Assembly: GCF_004331485.1 (NCBI RefSeq)
Contig: NZ_SJKD01000012.1
Span: 62,001 to 126,000, forward strand
DNA: 64,000 nucleotides
Direction of reading: 5' to 3'
DNA from: Kribbella capetownensis
GTDB lineage: Bacteria; Actinomycetota; Actinomycetes; Propionibacteriales; Kribbellaceae
Each line of letters opens with the position of its first letter. Within the stretch, counting starts at the first letter, position 1. Of the stretch, positions 1-10,110 are shown piece after piece. The translations under genes were made by a program, and so were the position numbers. The notes beneath the pieces are model-generated. The model worked only from the letters and a program-made list of their open reading frames with translations, was not told the DNA's origin and did not search any database.

Positions 1-597
<597 letters not shown>

Positions 598-620
598 TCA
601 AACCATCCGATGCGGTTAGC

Positions 621-1652
621 ATGCTGAGCATGACGACGGCGAGTGCGGGAGAGGGCCCACGCCACGGGGTCCGGCGGCAGCCGTCGGCTGAGCAGCTGCG
701 GCTGCTCACCAAGGTCGCGAAGCTGTACCACGAGCAGGGCGTACGGCAGCCGCAGATCGCGGCGCAGCTGCACATCTCCCAGCCGCGGGTGTCCCGGCTG
801 CTGAAGCAGGCCGTGGTGGCCGGCATCGTTCGTACGGTCGTGATCCCGCCGAGCGGCGTACACACCGAGCTCGAGGACGCGATCGAGCAGCGGTACGGGG
901 TGCGTGAGGTGATCGTGGTCGACGCCAGCGGTGAGGACGACGCGCACATCATCCCGGCGCTCGGCGCGGCCGCGTCGGTGTACCTGGAGACCACGCTGAC
1001 CGGCGGTGACCGGATCGGCATCTCGTCCTGGAGTTCGACCTTGCTTGCCACGGTCGAGTCGATGACACCGCGGCCGACGCAGGTGGCCGAGGAGGTCGTT
1101 CAAGTCCTCGGTGGCGTCGGCAACCCGGCCGCTCAGGCCCGCGCGGCCCGCCTGGTCGGCCGGCTGGCGGATCTCACCGGCGCGTCGCCTGTACTGCTGC
1201 CAGTGCCCGGTCTGGTCGGCAGTGTGAGCGCGAAGCGCACGCTGATGAAGGACCCCGTGGTCACCGAGGTGATGGACGCGTGGTCGCGGCTCACGTTGCT
1301 CCTGGTCGGGATCGGCAGCCTCGAGCCGTCTCCGCTGCTGAAGGAGAGCGGTAACACGATGACCGCCGAGGACCAGAAGGTGCTGCGGGACCAGGACGCG
1401 GTCGGCGACATCTGTTTGCGGTTCTTCGACGAGGCCGGCAAACCGGTCCGCTCCGAGCTCGACCAACGAGTGCTCGGTCTGTCGGCCGCGCAGGTCCGCA
1501 GCGACGACCTCCGCAGCGTCGGCGTCGCGGGCGGCATGCGCAAGTACGCCGCCATCCGCGCGGCGCTGCTCGGTGGCTGGGTCGACGTACTCATCACCGA
1601 TCGCTCGGTCGCCGAGCGGCTGGCTAACGAGCATCGACCCACACCGTCATAG
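621..1652 (+). CDS. SorC-family sugar-binding transcriptional regulator
   Basis: The protein has an N-terminal helix-turn-helix (YHEQGVRQPQIAAQLHISQP, then RVSRLLKQA) followed by a roughly 250-residue SorC-type effector domain that normally binds a phosphorylated sugar. It is about 343 residues, normal for the family. ATG 621 is chosen; ATG 630 is equally possible because neither has a clear ribosome-binding site. It is divergent from the GH2 gene with a 23-bp gap and is therefore its likely regulator. Its last 29 bp overlap the convergent GH127 gene. Family assignment is secure; target and ligand are inferred from position only. Confidence 0.85.
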   Translation: MLSMTTASAGEGPRHGVRRQPSAEQLRLLTKVAKLYHEQGVRQPQIAAQLHISQPRVSRLLKQAVVAGIVRTVVIPPSGVHTELEDAIEQRYGVREVIVVDASGEDDAHIIPALGAAASVYLETTLTGGDRIGISSWSSTLLATVESMTPRPTQVAEEVVQVLGGVGNPAAQARAARLVGRLADLTGASPVLLPVPGLVGSVSAKRTLMKDPVVTEVMDAWSRLTLLLVGIGSLEPSPLLKESGNTMTAEDQKVLRDQDAVGDICLRFFDEAGKPVRSELDQRVLGLSAAQVRSDDLRSVGVAGGMRKYAAIRAALLGGWVDVLITDRSVAERLANEHRPTPS

Positions 1653-3375
1653 GACCGACCGTCCGATTCGCCCAGGCGTAGTAGGGGATCGCGGTCAACG
1701 TCTGCCCGTCCCGCGCCGGAACCTCGACCGTCGTCACTCCACCCAGGAGCTCAGGCCGCTCCCGCGAGACCAGTTCGCCCGCCACCACAGCCGTCTCATC
1801 CAGTACGACGTCCTGGTCGACCTGCTCGAAGCAGTACACCAACGGCCCACGCTCGATCGCCACACAGCCACGCACCGAGTCGATCCGATCGTCAGGCTCG
1901 GTACGTCGTGCCTGCACCGGCAACTCCAGCACCACCTGGTCGCCAACCGACCACTGCCGTCGTAGCGGACCGGCAACGCCGGCACCATCTGCCCAGGCAG
2001 GGATGCGCAGACCCAGCGTCCACGGCTCCGACGGCGTCTCGGTGATCGTCACCGTCACCCGGCCGTGCCACGGATAGCGCGTCGCCACCTCGAACCCGAC
2101 ACGTCCAAGGGGCAACTCAGCGGTCACCACAGCCGGTGCGTAGAGGTGCACCTGAACACCTTCGTCGTCCGACGTCGCCACGAGCTGGTCGAGTGAGGAG
2201 AGCGTGCGCATCACGTTCGGCGGGCAGCACGCCGTCCCGTACCACGGCTGCCTCCCCGCGACCGCGGAGCGCTGGTCGTCGGCGTACGCATGCTGCCGCA
2301 CCTTCAACGTGTTGACGTAGAAGAACCTGTCACCGCTCAGCGAGACCCCGGAGATCACCGCGTTGTACAGCGTCCGCTCGATCAGGTCGGCGTACTTGCT
2401 GTCGCCCGTCGCGAGCAGCAATCGCCAACTCCACTGCACGCTGGCGATGGCCGCGCAGGTCTCGCAGTACGCCGTGTCCGGTGGCAGCTCGTACGTGTCG
2501 CCGAACGCCTCGCCGTACCACCGGGAGCCGACGCCACCGGTCAAGTACGTCTGACTGTCGGCCATCGTCTGCCACGTCTCCCGCAGCGCATCGAGCAGCT
2601 CGGCGTCGCCGGTCTCGACCGCGACATCGGTCGCCCCGGACGCCAGATACAACGCCCGCACCGCGTGACCAGCAAGCGTCCGCACCTCACGCACCGGCAG
2701 ATGATCCTGGAAGTACGCCGGTCCGTGATGTCCCGGTGGCATCAGCAACCCACGCCCCCGCGCCTCGACGAAGTACGACGCCAGCTCCAGGTACGACGCC
2801 GTCCCGGTCTCGCGGTAGAGGTCGACCAACGCCATCTCGATCAGCGGATGACCGTCGACGCCTTCCATCCGCCCAGGACCGAAGGTCTTGCAGAGCAGAT
2901 CGGCGAACTTGCACGCGACATCGAGCAACGTGCGATCGCCGGTAGCGCGAGACTGGGCGACCGCAGCCTGCAGCAGGTGGCCCGCGCAGTACAGCTCATG
3001 CCCCTTCTCCAGATCTCCGAACCGCTGGCCGTCGAGTGCTAGTCGCGTGTGGGTGTTCAGGTAGCCGTCCGGTTCCTGTGCCTGCGCGACCAGTGCACTT
3101 GCTGTCGTCTGCCAGGAGGCGAGATCGTCGGCCGGCTCCCGCGCCTGTTCCCAGGCGACCGCCTCGAGCCACTTGTAGACGTCGGTGTCCGCGAAGAGCT
3201 TGCCGACGAACCCGGGCTCTTCACCGGCCACGCGACGGAAGTTGCCGAGGGTCCCCGCCTCCTCCAGGCGCGATCCCGCGGCGGGAATCGTCGACGTCCG
3301 GTTGGTCTGCTGGCGCTCCCGCCAGAAGCCGCTGGTGATCCTGGTGGCACCGAGGGGGAGTGGGCGAAGGGGCAT
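1624..3375 (-). CDS. GH127 beta-L-arabinofuranosidase
   Basis: A 583-residue member of glycoside hydrolase family 127 (former DUF1680; HypBA1-like), which releases L-arabinofuranose from plant and hydroxyproline-linked arabinan chains. The zinc-thiolate active site of the family is visible: CETC with Glu305 and Cys307, and the adjacent pair Cys383-Cys384 in TACCPPNVM, in the same order and nearly the same spacing as in HypBA1 (Glu338, Cys340, Cys417, Cys418). No signal peptide is present, so it is cytoplasmic. The start ATG at 3373-3375 gives MPLRPLPLGATRITSGFW, which matches the usual beginning; an upstream in-frame ATG at 3441 lies among operator sites and is less likely. Two LacI-type operators lie just upstream. 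Confidence 0.92.
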   Translation of the reverse strand: MPLRPLPLGATRITSGFWRERQQTNRTSTIPAAGSRLEEAGTLGNFRRVAGEEPGFVGKLFADTDVYKWLEAVAWEQAREPADDLASWQTTASALVAQAQEPDGYLNTHTRLALDGQRFGDLEKGHELYCAGHLLQAAVAQSRATGDRTLLDVACKFADLLCKTFGPGRMEGVDGHPLIEMALVDLYRETGTASYLELASYFVEARGRGLLMPPGHHGPAYFQDHLPVREVRTLAGHAVRALYLASGATDVAVETGDAELLDALRETWQTMADSQTYLTGGVGSRWYGEAFGDTYELPPDTAYCETCAAIASVQWSWRLLLATGDSKYADLIERTLYNAVISGVSLSGDRFFYVNTLKVRQHAYADDQRSAVAGRQPWYGTACCPPNVMRTLSSLDQLVATSDDEGVQVHLYAPAVVTAELPLGRVGFEVATRYPWHGRVTVTITETPSEPWTLGLRIPAWADGAGVAGPLRRQWSVGDQVVLELPVQARRTEPDDRIDSVRGCVAIERGPLVYCFEQVDQDVVLDETAVVAGELVSRERPELLGGVTTVEVPARDGQTLTAIPYYAWANRTVGPMTVWVDAR

Positions 3376-3420
3376 GGCTGACAGGAAACCATCCGGGCGA
3401 AGCCTCCGGCAAGACTTCGG

Positions 3421-3434
3421 TGCAAACGATTGCC
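3421..3434. promoter_or_regulatory. LacI-type operator, class 1 (TGCAAACGATTGCC)
   Basis: Near-palindrome with central CG, one base from the TGCAAACGATTGCA sites found at 3453, 41173 and 43800. Its centre is 32 bp from the next copy, about three helical turns, and it covers the expected start point of the leftward GH127 promoter. Confidence 0.6.
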
Positions 3435-3439
3435 ACCGC

Positions 3440-3467
3440 ACGATCCCGTGACTGCAAACGATTGCAA
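3440..3467 (-). promoter_or_regulatory. Possible promoter of the GH127 gene
   Basis: Reading leftward, TTGCAA (3462-3467) and GATCGT (3440-3445) are 16 bp apart. The -35 falls in the operator at 3453 and the start point would fall in the operator at 3421. Both hexamers are weak, so this is a suggestion. Confidence 0.3.
3453..3466. promoter_or_regulatory. LacI-type operator, class 1 (TGCAAACGATTGCA)
   Basis: Fourteen-base near-palindrome with a central CG, identical to the sites at 41173 and 43800. It lies between the divergent GH127 gene and the pectate lyase operon. Confidence 0.7.
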
Positions 3468-3485
3468 ATCATCCGCGTCATGCTC

Positions 3486-3515
3486 TTGACACTCCTTCGT
3501 AACCTCGGCAACCAT
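3486..3515 (+). promoter_or_regulatory. Possible promoter of the pectate lyase/ABC operon
   Basis: TTGACA at 3486-3491 is followed after 18 bp by AACCAT. The -35 is perfect; the -10 keeps only the A2 and T6 positions. It points to the twelve-gene operon starting at 3615. Confidence 0.4.
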
Positions 3516-3614
3516 GAGGCCGTCGATCCATTCGATACCGACTAGATATTCACATCTGGTGCTCAAGCGGCAGCCGCCCCTGCGAAAGTGAGGCCCCAAA
3601 GTGAGGCGTGGACG

Positions 3615-5999
3615 ATGACCGAAATCTCCTCCGGCTGGACCCGGCGCACGTTCGTCGGAACGACCGCCGCCGTCGGCGCCGCTGCCTGGATCGGCAACGC
3701 CCCGGCGGCCTCCGCCCAGACCGTCCCGGCGGCGCGCACCGCAGTCGCCGACGATCAGCTCCCCGCCTTCCCCGGTGCCGAGGGCGCCGGCAAGTGGGCC
3801 AAGGGTGGCCGCGGCGGATCCGTGTACGAGGTGACCACGCTCGCCGACTCCGGTCCGGGATCGCTCCGCGAGGGCGTCTCCGGCTCGGACCGGACCATCG
3901 TGTTCCGGGTGTCCGGCACGATCGAGCTGAAGTCCCAGCTGCTGATCGCCGGCAACAACCTCACCATCGCCGGCCAGACCGCACCCGGCGGCGGCATCTG
4001 CGTCTCCGGGTACGGGACCGGGATCAAGGGCAGCGCGCACGACATCGTGATCCGCTATGTCCGGTTCCGGCTGAGCGACCGCAACGAGATCGCCGACGAC
4101 GCCTTCAACACCAACGTGCCGGGCTCGGTCAGCCCGGAGATCCGCAACCTGATCATCGACCACTGCTCGTTCAGCTGGGCGGTCGACGAGTGCCTGTCGC
4201 CGTACGGGAACTTCGACGTCACGATCCAGTGGTGCATCGTCTCCGAGGGCCTGGCGCTGTCCGCACACCCGAAGAACCGGCACGGGTACGGCGGCATCTG
4301 GGGTGGCGAGCGCAACACCTACCACCACAACCTGATCGCCCACCAGGGCGGCCGGCAGCCGCGCTTCGGCTACACCGAGGGCATCAACCTGGAGGTCGAC
4401 CACTTCAACAACGTGGTCTACGACCACGGCTACACCTCGGTGTACGGCGGTGAGTGGGCCAACGGCATCAACATCGTCGGCAACTACTACAAGCCCGGCC
4501 CGACCACGCTCGGCGAAGTAGCCCCGGTCATCGTGAGCGCCAACCGTGGCGGCCAGTGGTACGTCGCGGGCAACCATGTCGACGGCCATCCCGACGTCAC
4601 CGCGCACAACCGGCGCGGCATCCGGTACCCGATCGGCGGCATCGTCGAGCTGTCCGAGCCGCAGCCGATCCCAGGCACGTTCGAGCCGCAGCCGGCGGCC
4701 AAGGCGTACGACGCCGTCCTCGCGAACGCCGGTGCGATCCTGCCGCGGCGGGACGCGGTCGACGAGCGGGTCGTCAACGACGTCCGCAACGGCACCGGCC
4801 GGTTGATCAACTCGCAGAAGGAGGTCGGCGGCTTCCCGCCGCTGGTCCAGACGGAAGCACCGCTGGACTCCGACCACGACGGCATCCCGGACTGGTGGGA
4901 GCAGGCCAACGGCCTGGACCCCAACGACCCGTCCGACGCGCAGAAGATCGCGCCGAACGGCTACACCTACCTGGAGAACTACCTCAACTCGATCGTGCCC
5001 GACCCGGTCGGCAATCCGAGCGTGCGGATCACCAGCCCGCGGCAGAACCAGACGATCCCAGGCCGGACCGCTCCGACCGTGACCGTCCAGGCAGACGCCG
5101 CCGCGGACAAGGGTGGCGAGCTCGCCACCGTCGAGTTCTTCGCCGGCGACCAGCTGATCGGTACGGCGACCAAGGCGCCGTACAAGATCCAGTGGAAGGG
5201 CGTTGCTGACGGCACCTACTGGCTGACCGCTCGGGCGACGGACCGGAACGGCACCGCCACCCAGTCGACCGCGGTGCCGGTGCACGTCAACATCCAAGCC
5301 GGTACGCCGGGCTGGACGTCGGCCTCGGTCGGCAAACCGGTGGTGCAGGGATCGGGCAGTCTCGACGGCGGGATCCTCACGATCAAGGGCTCCGGCCGGA
5401 TCCTCGGCCGGTCCAGCAACTTCCACTACGTCTACCGCAAGCTCCAGGTCGGCGGCGCGGGGTCGGTCGCCCAGATCACCACGCGGCTCGACAAGCTTGC
5501 GAAGGTTGCCAACGGCATCACCGCCGGCCTGATGATCCGCGACAGCCTGGACCCCACCGCCCCGTTCATGTACGGCGGTGTCGGGTACGGCGTGGCCGGC
5601 GGGATGGGCACGGTCGGCGACAACGCGAGTGGAGCGCCGGACGTCACCGACGACGGCGGCATGAAGGCGCAGGCGATCCGGATCCAGACCGACGGACCGA
5701 ACCCCAGCGTCGGTCCCTGGCCATGGGACGACAGCTACCTCGACCCGACCAAGCAGTACTGGCTCCGGTTGCTCCGGCGTGAGCGTCCGCAGGCGCGTGA
5801 GGTCGAGTTCGAGGCCTTCATCGCAGTTGCAGATGGCATCTCCACCGACAAGACCACGTGGGACCGCTTCGGCTACGAGAAGCTCGTGATGCCGAGCCGG
5901 ACCTTCTACATCGGGTTCGCGATCGACGGCGGCAAGGTCGACAACGACCTCGTCGACTACGGGACCGCGCAGTTCAGCAACATCTTGGTCGAGCAGTGA
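3615..5999 (+). CDS. Secreted pectate lyase-like protein with Ig-like and C-terminal accessory domains
   Basis: A 794-residue exported protein. The N-terminus has a twin-arginine signal (TRRTFVGTTAAVGAAAW, with cleavage probably near ASA-QT). Next comes a right-handed beta-helix of the pectate lyase type, beginning AFPGAEGAGKWAKGGRGG and including the YGGIWGGERNTYHHN region. A short calcium-binding-like linker (DSDHDGIPDWWEQANGLDP) follows, then a bacterial Ig-like domain (VEFFAGDQLIGTATKAPY) and a C-terminal domain of about 230 residues resembling DUF1349-type concanavalin folds. It is the first gene of the operon and would cut polygalacturonate outside the cell, supplying oligomers to the transporter encoded next. 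ATG 3615 places the Tat motif near the N-terminus; GTG 3588 is an alternative. Exact PL family is not certain. Confidence 0.88.
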   Translation: MTEISSGWTRRTFVGTTAAVGAAAWIGNAPAASAQTVPAARTAVADDQLPAFPGAEGAGKWAKGGRGGSVYEVTTLADSGPGSLREGVSGSDRTIVFRVSGTIELKSQLLIAGNNLTIAGQTAPGGGICVSGYGTGIKGSAHDIVIRYVRFRLSDRNEIADDAFNTNVPGSVSPEIRNLIIDHCSFSWAVDECLSPYGNFDVTIQWCIVSEGLALSAHPKNRHGYGGIWGGERNTYHHNLIAHQGGRQPRFGYTEGINLEVDHFNNVVYDHGYTSVYGGEWANGINIVGNYYKPGPTTLGEVAPVIVSANRGGQWYVAGNHVDGHPDVTAHNRRGIRYPIGGIVELSEPQPIPGTFEPQPAAKAYDAVLANAGAILPRRDAVDERVVNDVRNGTGRLINSQKEVGGFPPLVQTEAPLDSDHDGIPDWWEQANGLDPNDPSDAQKIAPNGYTYLENYLNSIVPDPVGNPSVRITSPRQNQTIPGRTAPTVTVQADAAADKGGELATVEFFAGDQLIGTATKAPYKIQWKGVADGTYWLTARATDRNGTATQSTAVPVHVNIQAGTPGWTSASVGKPVVQGSGSLDGGILTIKGSGRILGRSSNFHYVYRKLQVGGAGSVAQITTRLDKLAKVANGITAGLMIRDSLDPTAPFMYGGVGYGVAGGMGTVGDNASGAPDVTDDGGMKAQAIRIQTDGPNPSVGPWPWDDSYLDPTKQYWLRLLRRERPQAREVEFEAFIAVADGISTDKTTWDRFGYEKLVMPSRTFYIGFAIDGGKVDNDLVDYGTAQFSNILVEQ

Positions 6000-6013
6000 G
6001 GCAGGAAGCGAAG

Positions 6014-8002
6014 ATGTCCCGAGAGCAACGAACGATCGGCCGGCGCGGGCTGCTGCAAGGCGGCCTGGGGCTGCTGGCAGTGGCGACAGTCCCCGGCTGC
6101 GGCTTCTTCGACACCAAGCCGGCCGGCTCCGGTGCGCAGGTTGCCGCGGCCGGCGAGAAAGAGTCGCCGATGCTGAAAGCCCTGGTGGACAAGGGCTCCC
6201 TGCCACCGTTGGAGCAGCGGCTGCCGAAGAACCCACCGGTGATCAAGCCGCTGGAAGGCAAAGCGCAGTACGGCGGCACCTGGCGGTCGGCGATGCTGAC
6301 CCAGGAGGACACCCAATGGCTGTGGAACGGCCTGGCCTATGAGCCGCTGGTCCGCTGGCAGTCGGACAAGACCGGCAAGCCGGGGTACGACGAGATCGAG
6401 GCGAACACCGCCGAGTACACGGTCGATGCCGACAGCAAGGAGATCACCTTCACGCTGCGCGAGGGCCTGAAGTGGTCCGACGGCAAGCCGTGCACCGCGG
6501 ACGACCTGCTGTTCACGCTGCTCGAGGTGCAGTGCGACACCGGGCTGCACCCGGACGGCATCTACGACGCGTTCGCGTCGCCCGACACCGGCAAGCTCGC
6601 CAAGATCGAGAAGGTCGACGACCGGACCGTCAAGCTCACCTACACCGCGCCGCAGCCGTCGCTGCTCAGCCAGATCGCCGACGGCATCTTCCTGCGCGAG
6701 GGCGCCTACGGGATGCTGCTGCCGAAGCACTACTTCCAGCAGTTCCACCTGAAGTACAACAAGAATGCGAACGCGCTGGCGAAGAAGGCCGGTGTCGGCA
6801 GCTGGACCGACCTGTTCGCGCAGAAGCAGAACCCGTGGACGAACCCCGACCAGCCGACGCTCGCGCCGTGGAAGGTCACGACCGCGCTGGGCAAGGGCTC
6901 CGCGGTCACGCTGACCCGGAACCCGTACTACTGGAAGGTCGACGACCAGGGCCGGCAACTGCCGTACATCGACGCCTGCCGGGTCGAGGTCGTCCAGGAC
7001 GCCCAGGTCGAGTTGCTCAAGGTGATGAACGGCGAGTTCGGCATGCAGTACCGCAACTTCGGTACGCCGCAGAACAAGCCGGTGGTGGCGCAGAACCGGG
7101 ACAAGGGCGGCTACAAGATCTTCGAGGTGCCGACCCAGCTCACCAACACGATGATCATCGGCATCAACCAGACCCACAAGGACCCGGTGAAGCGGGCCCT
7201 GTTCGCGAACAAGGAGTTCCGGATCGGGCTCTCGTATGCGATCAACCGCAAGGAGATCATCGACGCTGTGTACGCCGGCCAGGGTGAGGCGTGGCAGGGT
7301 GCTCCGCCGAAGGATTCGCCGTACTACAACGAGCAGTTGGCCACGCAGTACCTGGAGTTCGACGTGGCCAAGGCGAACCAGCACCTGGACGCCGCCGGGC
7401 TGACGAAGAAGGCGGCCGACGGACGGCGGCTGGGCGCGGACGGTAAGCCGGTGTCGGTGACCGTGCTGGTCAGCGAGTCGTTCCCGGACCACGTCGAGGC
7501 CATCGAGTTCGTCAAGAAGCGCTGGCTCGCGGTCGGCGTCGAGCTGCGGACGCAGGCGGTCAGCGAGGACCTCTACAAGGAGCGGGTCAAGGCGAACGAC
7601 CACGACGCCGGCACCTGGACCAGTGGCACCTTCGTCCTCCCGACCGGCACCGGCGGTGACCACTATTGGGTGCCGACCAACGACGGCAGCGCACGGTACG
7701 GCGTCGGCTGGGCCCAGTGGTACCAGACGCACGGCAAGGAAGGCATCACGCCGCCGCCTGAGGTGCAGAAGCAGCTCGACCTGTTCACCAAGGCCCGTAA
7801 CGAGCCGGACGCCGCGAAGACGCTCGACCTCGGCAAGCAGGTGCTGCAGATCGCGGCCGACCAGTTCTACTACATCGGCACCAGCAGCGTCCCGAACACC
7901 TACGGCGTCGTGAAGAACGACTTCCACAACGTACCGGAGCAGATGATCGAGGCCGTTGCCCCCGGCATCGTCCACCCCGAACAGTTCTCGATCGGGGCAT
8001 AA
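6014..8002 (+). CDS. ABC transporter substrate-binding lipoprotein, family 5
   Basis: A 662-residue solute-binding protein of the DppA/OppA family (SBP_bac_5). The N-terminus GRRGLLQGGLGLLAVATVPGC combines a twin-arginine motif with a lipobox (VPGC), so it should be anchored outside the membrane. The ITFTLREGLKWSDGKPCTADD segment is the family signature. It starts 14 nt after the pectate lyase and its stop overlaps the permease start (TAATG). Family 5 proteins are classed as peptide binders, but in glycan loci many bind oligosaccharides; surrounding glycosidases make an oligosaccharide ligand the better guess. Confidence 0.92.
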   Translation: MSREQRTIGRRGLLQGGLGLLAVATVPGCGFFDTKPAGSGAQVAAAGEKESPMLKALVDKGSLPPLEQRLPKNPPVIKPLEGKAQYGGTWRSAMLTQEDTQWLWNGLAYEPLVRWQSDKTGKPGYDEIEANTAEYTVDADSKEITFTLREGLKWSDGKPCTADDLLFTLLEVQCDTGLHPDGIYDAFASPDTGKLAKIEKVDDRTVKLTYTAPQPSLLSQIADGIFLREGAYGMLLPKHYFQQFHLKYNKNANALAKKAGVGSWTDLFAQKQNPWTNPDQPTLAPWKVTTALGKGSAVTLTRNPYYWKVDDQGRQLPYIDACRVEVVQDAQVELLKVMNGEFGMQYRNFGTPQNKPVVAQNRDKGGYKIFEVPTQLTNTMIIGINQTHKDPVKRALFANKEFRIGLSYAINRKEIIDAVYAGQGEAWQGAPPKDSPYYNEQLATQYLEFDVAKANQHLDAAGLTKKAADGRRLGADGKPVSVTVLVSESFPDHVEAIEFVKKRWLAVGVELRTQAVSEDLYKERVKANDHDAGTWTSGTFVLPTGTGGDHYWVPTNDGSARYGVGWAQWYQTHGKEGITPPPEVQKQLDLFTKARNEPDAAKTLDLGKQVLQIAADQFYYIGTSSVPNTYGVVKNDFHNVPEQMIEAVAPGIVHPEQFSIGA

Positions 8003-9000
8003 TGCTGCGCTTCCTCGTCCGGCGGCTGCTGTGGATGGCGGTGACGCTGGCGGCCATCTCGTTCGTCACGTTCGTCGTCATCAAGCTGCCGCCGGGCGAC
8101 TACACCTCGACGGTGATCGCCAACGCCGAGGCCCGCGGCCAGGACATCCCGGACTCGCAGATCGCCGAGCTCAAGCGGCACTACGGGCTGGACAAGCCGT
8201 TCATGGTCCAGTACCTGACCTGGATCTCCGGCGTGGTGCTGCACGGTGACCTCGGCCAGTCGTTCGCCTGGAACCAGTCGGTGGCCAGCCTGATCGGCAA
8301 CCGGGTGCTGCTCTCGATGGTGCTGTCGATCGCGAGCCTGTTGTTCGTCTGGGCGATCGCGTTCCCGATCGGCATCTACAGCGCGCTGCGGCAGTACTCG
8401 CCCGGCGACTACGTGGCGTCGTTCCTCGGCTTCATCGGGATGGCCGTGCCGGAGTTCATGCTCGCACTGGTGATGATGTACGTCGGCTTCCGGTACTTCG
8501 GCCAGAGCGTCGGCGGACTGTTCTCACCGGAGTACGCCGATGCCGCGTGGAACCTGGGCAAGCTGCTCGACCTTGTCTCGCACCTGTGGGTCCCGATCGT
8601 CGTGGTCGGCGTGGCCGGCACCGCGGGTCTGATCCGGATCACCCGGGCCAACCTGCTCGACGAGTTGCACAAGCCGTACGTCGCGACCGCCCGGGCCAAG
8701 GGGCTGCCGGAGTGGAAGCTCCTGCTCAAGTACCCGGTCCGGATGTCGCTCAGCCCGTTCTTCAGCACGGTCGGCTGGTTGCTGCCGGGCCTGATCAGCG
8801 GCGAGACGATCGTGTCGGTCGTGATGAGCCTGCCGACCAGCGGTCCGCTGCTGCTCGGCGCGGTGAAGAGCCAGGACATGTACCTGGTCGGCAGCTTCGT
8901 GCTGATCCTCAGCACGCTGACGGTGATCGGCACGATGCTCAGCGACCTCGCACTGGCCTGGTGGGATCCGCGGATCCGCGCCCGGTTCCAGAAGGGATAG
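8002..9000 (+). CDS. ABC transporter permease, DppB/OppB type
   Basis: A 332-residue inner-membrane permease with the OppB layout: an N-terminal helix (MLRFLVRRLLWMAVTLAAIS), a periplasmic-type loop, then five further hydrophobic segments. The coupling loop includes the LLDELHKPYVATARAKGL sequence that contacts the ATPases. It overlaps the binding-protein gene by one base and is followed after 5 nt by its partner permease. Confidence 0.93.
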   Translation: MLRFLVRRLLWMAVTLAAISFVTFVVIKLPPGDYTSTVIANAEARGQDIPDSQIAELKRHYGLDKPFMVQYLTWISGVVLHGDLGQSFAWNQSVASLIGNRVLLSMVLSIASLLFVWAIAFPIGIYSALRQYSPGDYVASFLGFIGMAVPEFMLALVMMYVGFRYFGQSVGGLFSPEYADAAWNLGKLLDLVSHLWVPIVVVGVAGTAGLIRITRANLLDELHKPYVATARAKGLPEWKLLLKYPVRMSLSPFFSTVGWLLPGLISGETIVSVVMSLPTSGPLLLGAVKSQDMYLVGSFVLILSTLTVIGTMLSDLALAWWDPRIRARFQKG

Positions 9001-9005
9001 GCCGG

Positions 9006-10100
9006 ATGCTCCAGCAGAATGCTGCCCAGCAGACCACGGTCTCGCAGACGCAGTGGCGGTTGATGTGGCGGCAGTTCCGCCGGCACAAACTCGCCCTGAT
9101 CGGGCTGATCGTCCTGGTCCCGATCTACTTCGTCGCGGCCTTCGGGGGGTTCTTCGCCCCGTCCGGCAGCGACACCGCCCACACGTCCCTGCCGTACGCG
9201 CCGCCGCAGCGGCTGAATGTGTCGACCGAGCACGGCCTGTTCGTCTACGGCTTCTCGTCCACCCGCAACGACGAGACATTCGAGCAGACCTTCACCGTCG
9301 ACAAGTCCAAGATCATCGACGTCGGGTTCTTCGTGCACGGCGACGAGTACAAGGTCCTCGGCGTGATCCCGTCCGACATCCACCTGATCGGCCCGACCAC
9401 GGCGAGCCAACCGTTCTTCCTGCTCGGGGCCGACCAGTCCGGCCGGGATCTGCTGTCCCGGCTGATCCTCGGCGCGCGGGTCTCGCTGTCGATCGGCCTG
9501 GTCGGGGTGTTCGCCAGCTTCCTGCTCGGCATGCTGATCGGCGGCATCTCCGGATACCTGGGCGGCCGGGTCGACAACGCGATCCAGCGGGTCATCGAGT
9601 TCATCATGTCGATCCCGACGCTGCCGCTGTGGATGGCCTTGTCGGCCGCCCTGCCGGGCAGTTGGGGACCACTGACCCGGTACTTCGCGATCACGGTGAT
9701 CCTCTCCCTGATCGGCTGGACCGGACTGGCTCGCGATGTGCGCGGCCGGTTCCTCAGCCTGCGCGAGGAGGACTTCGTGATGGCCGCGCGGCTGGACGGT
9801 GTCGGCCGCGGCGGGATCATCTTCGGCCACATGGTGCCGTCGTTCGCCAGTCACATCATCGCGTCGGTGTCGATGGCGGTGCCCCGGATGATCCTCGGCG
9901 AGACCAGCCTGTCGTTCCTCGGCCTCGGTCTGCAGCCGCCGGCGGTGAGCTGGGGTGTTCTGCTCGAGGGCGCGCAGAACATCCGGGCCGTCGCCACCGC
10001 CCCCTGGCTGCTGACCCCGGGCCTCGCGGTCGTGGTCGTCGTACTGGCCATGAACTTCGTCGGCGACGGTCTCCGCGACGCCGCGGATCCCTACAAGTAG
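9006..10100 (+). CDS. ABC transporter permease, DppC/OppC type
   Basis: A 364-residue permease with the OppC N-terminal region (WRLMWRQFRRHKLALIGL) and the coupling motif DFVMAARLDGVGRGGIIFGHMV. A long extracytoplasmic insertion of about 100 residues follows the first helix, as in other large OppC proteins. The start is the ATG at 9006, 5 nt after the previous stop; earlier in-frame sequence overlaps the DppB-type gene and is not used. It pairs with the previous gene in one transmembrane channel. Confidence 0.93.
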   Translation: MLQQNAAQQTTVSQTQWRLMWRQFRRHKLALIGLIVLVPIYFVAAFGGFFAPSGSDTAHTSLPYAPPQRLNVSTEHGLFVYGFSSTRNDETFEQTFTVDKSKIIDVGFFVHGDEYKVLGVIPSDIHLIGPTTASQPFFLLGADQSGRDLLSRLILGARVSLSIGLVGVFASFLLGMLIGGISGYLGGRVDNAIQRVIEFIMSIPTLPLWMALSAALPGSWGPLTRYFAITVILSLIGWTGLARDVRGRFLSLREEDFVMAARLDGVGRGGIIFGHMVPSFASHIIASVSMAVPRMILGETSLSFLGLGLQPPAVSWGVLLEGAQNIRAVATAPWLLTPGLAVVVVVLAMNFVGDGLRDAADPYK

Positions 10101-10110
10101 GAGGACTCCG

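Noticed and set aside
3057-6236. Long leftward open frame of over 1000 codons opposite the pectate lyase gene
   Set aside because: It is a high-GC shadow of the GH127 and pectate lyase genes; its translation has no family motifs and is dominated by Arg, Gly and Val.
5957-7975. Long leftward frame opposite the family 5 binding-protein gene
   Set aside because: Compositional shadow; the plus-strand product has a clear lipobox and family motifs.
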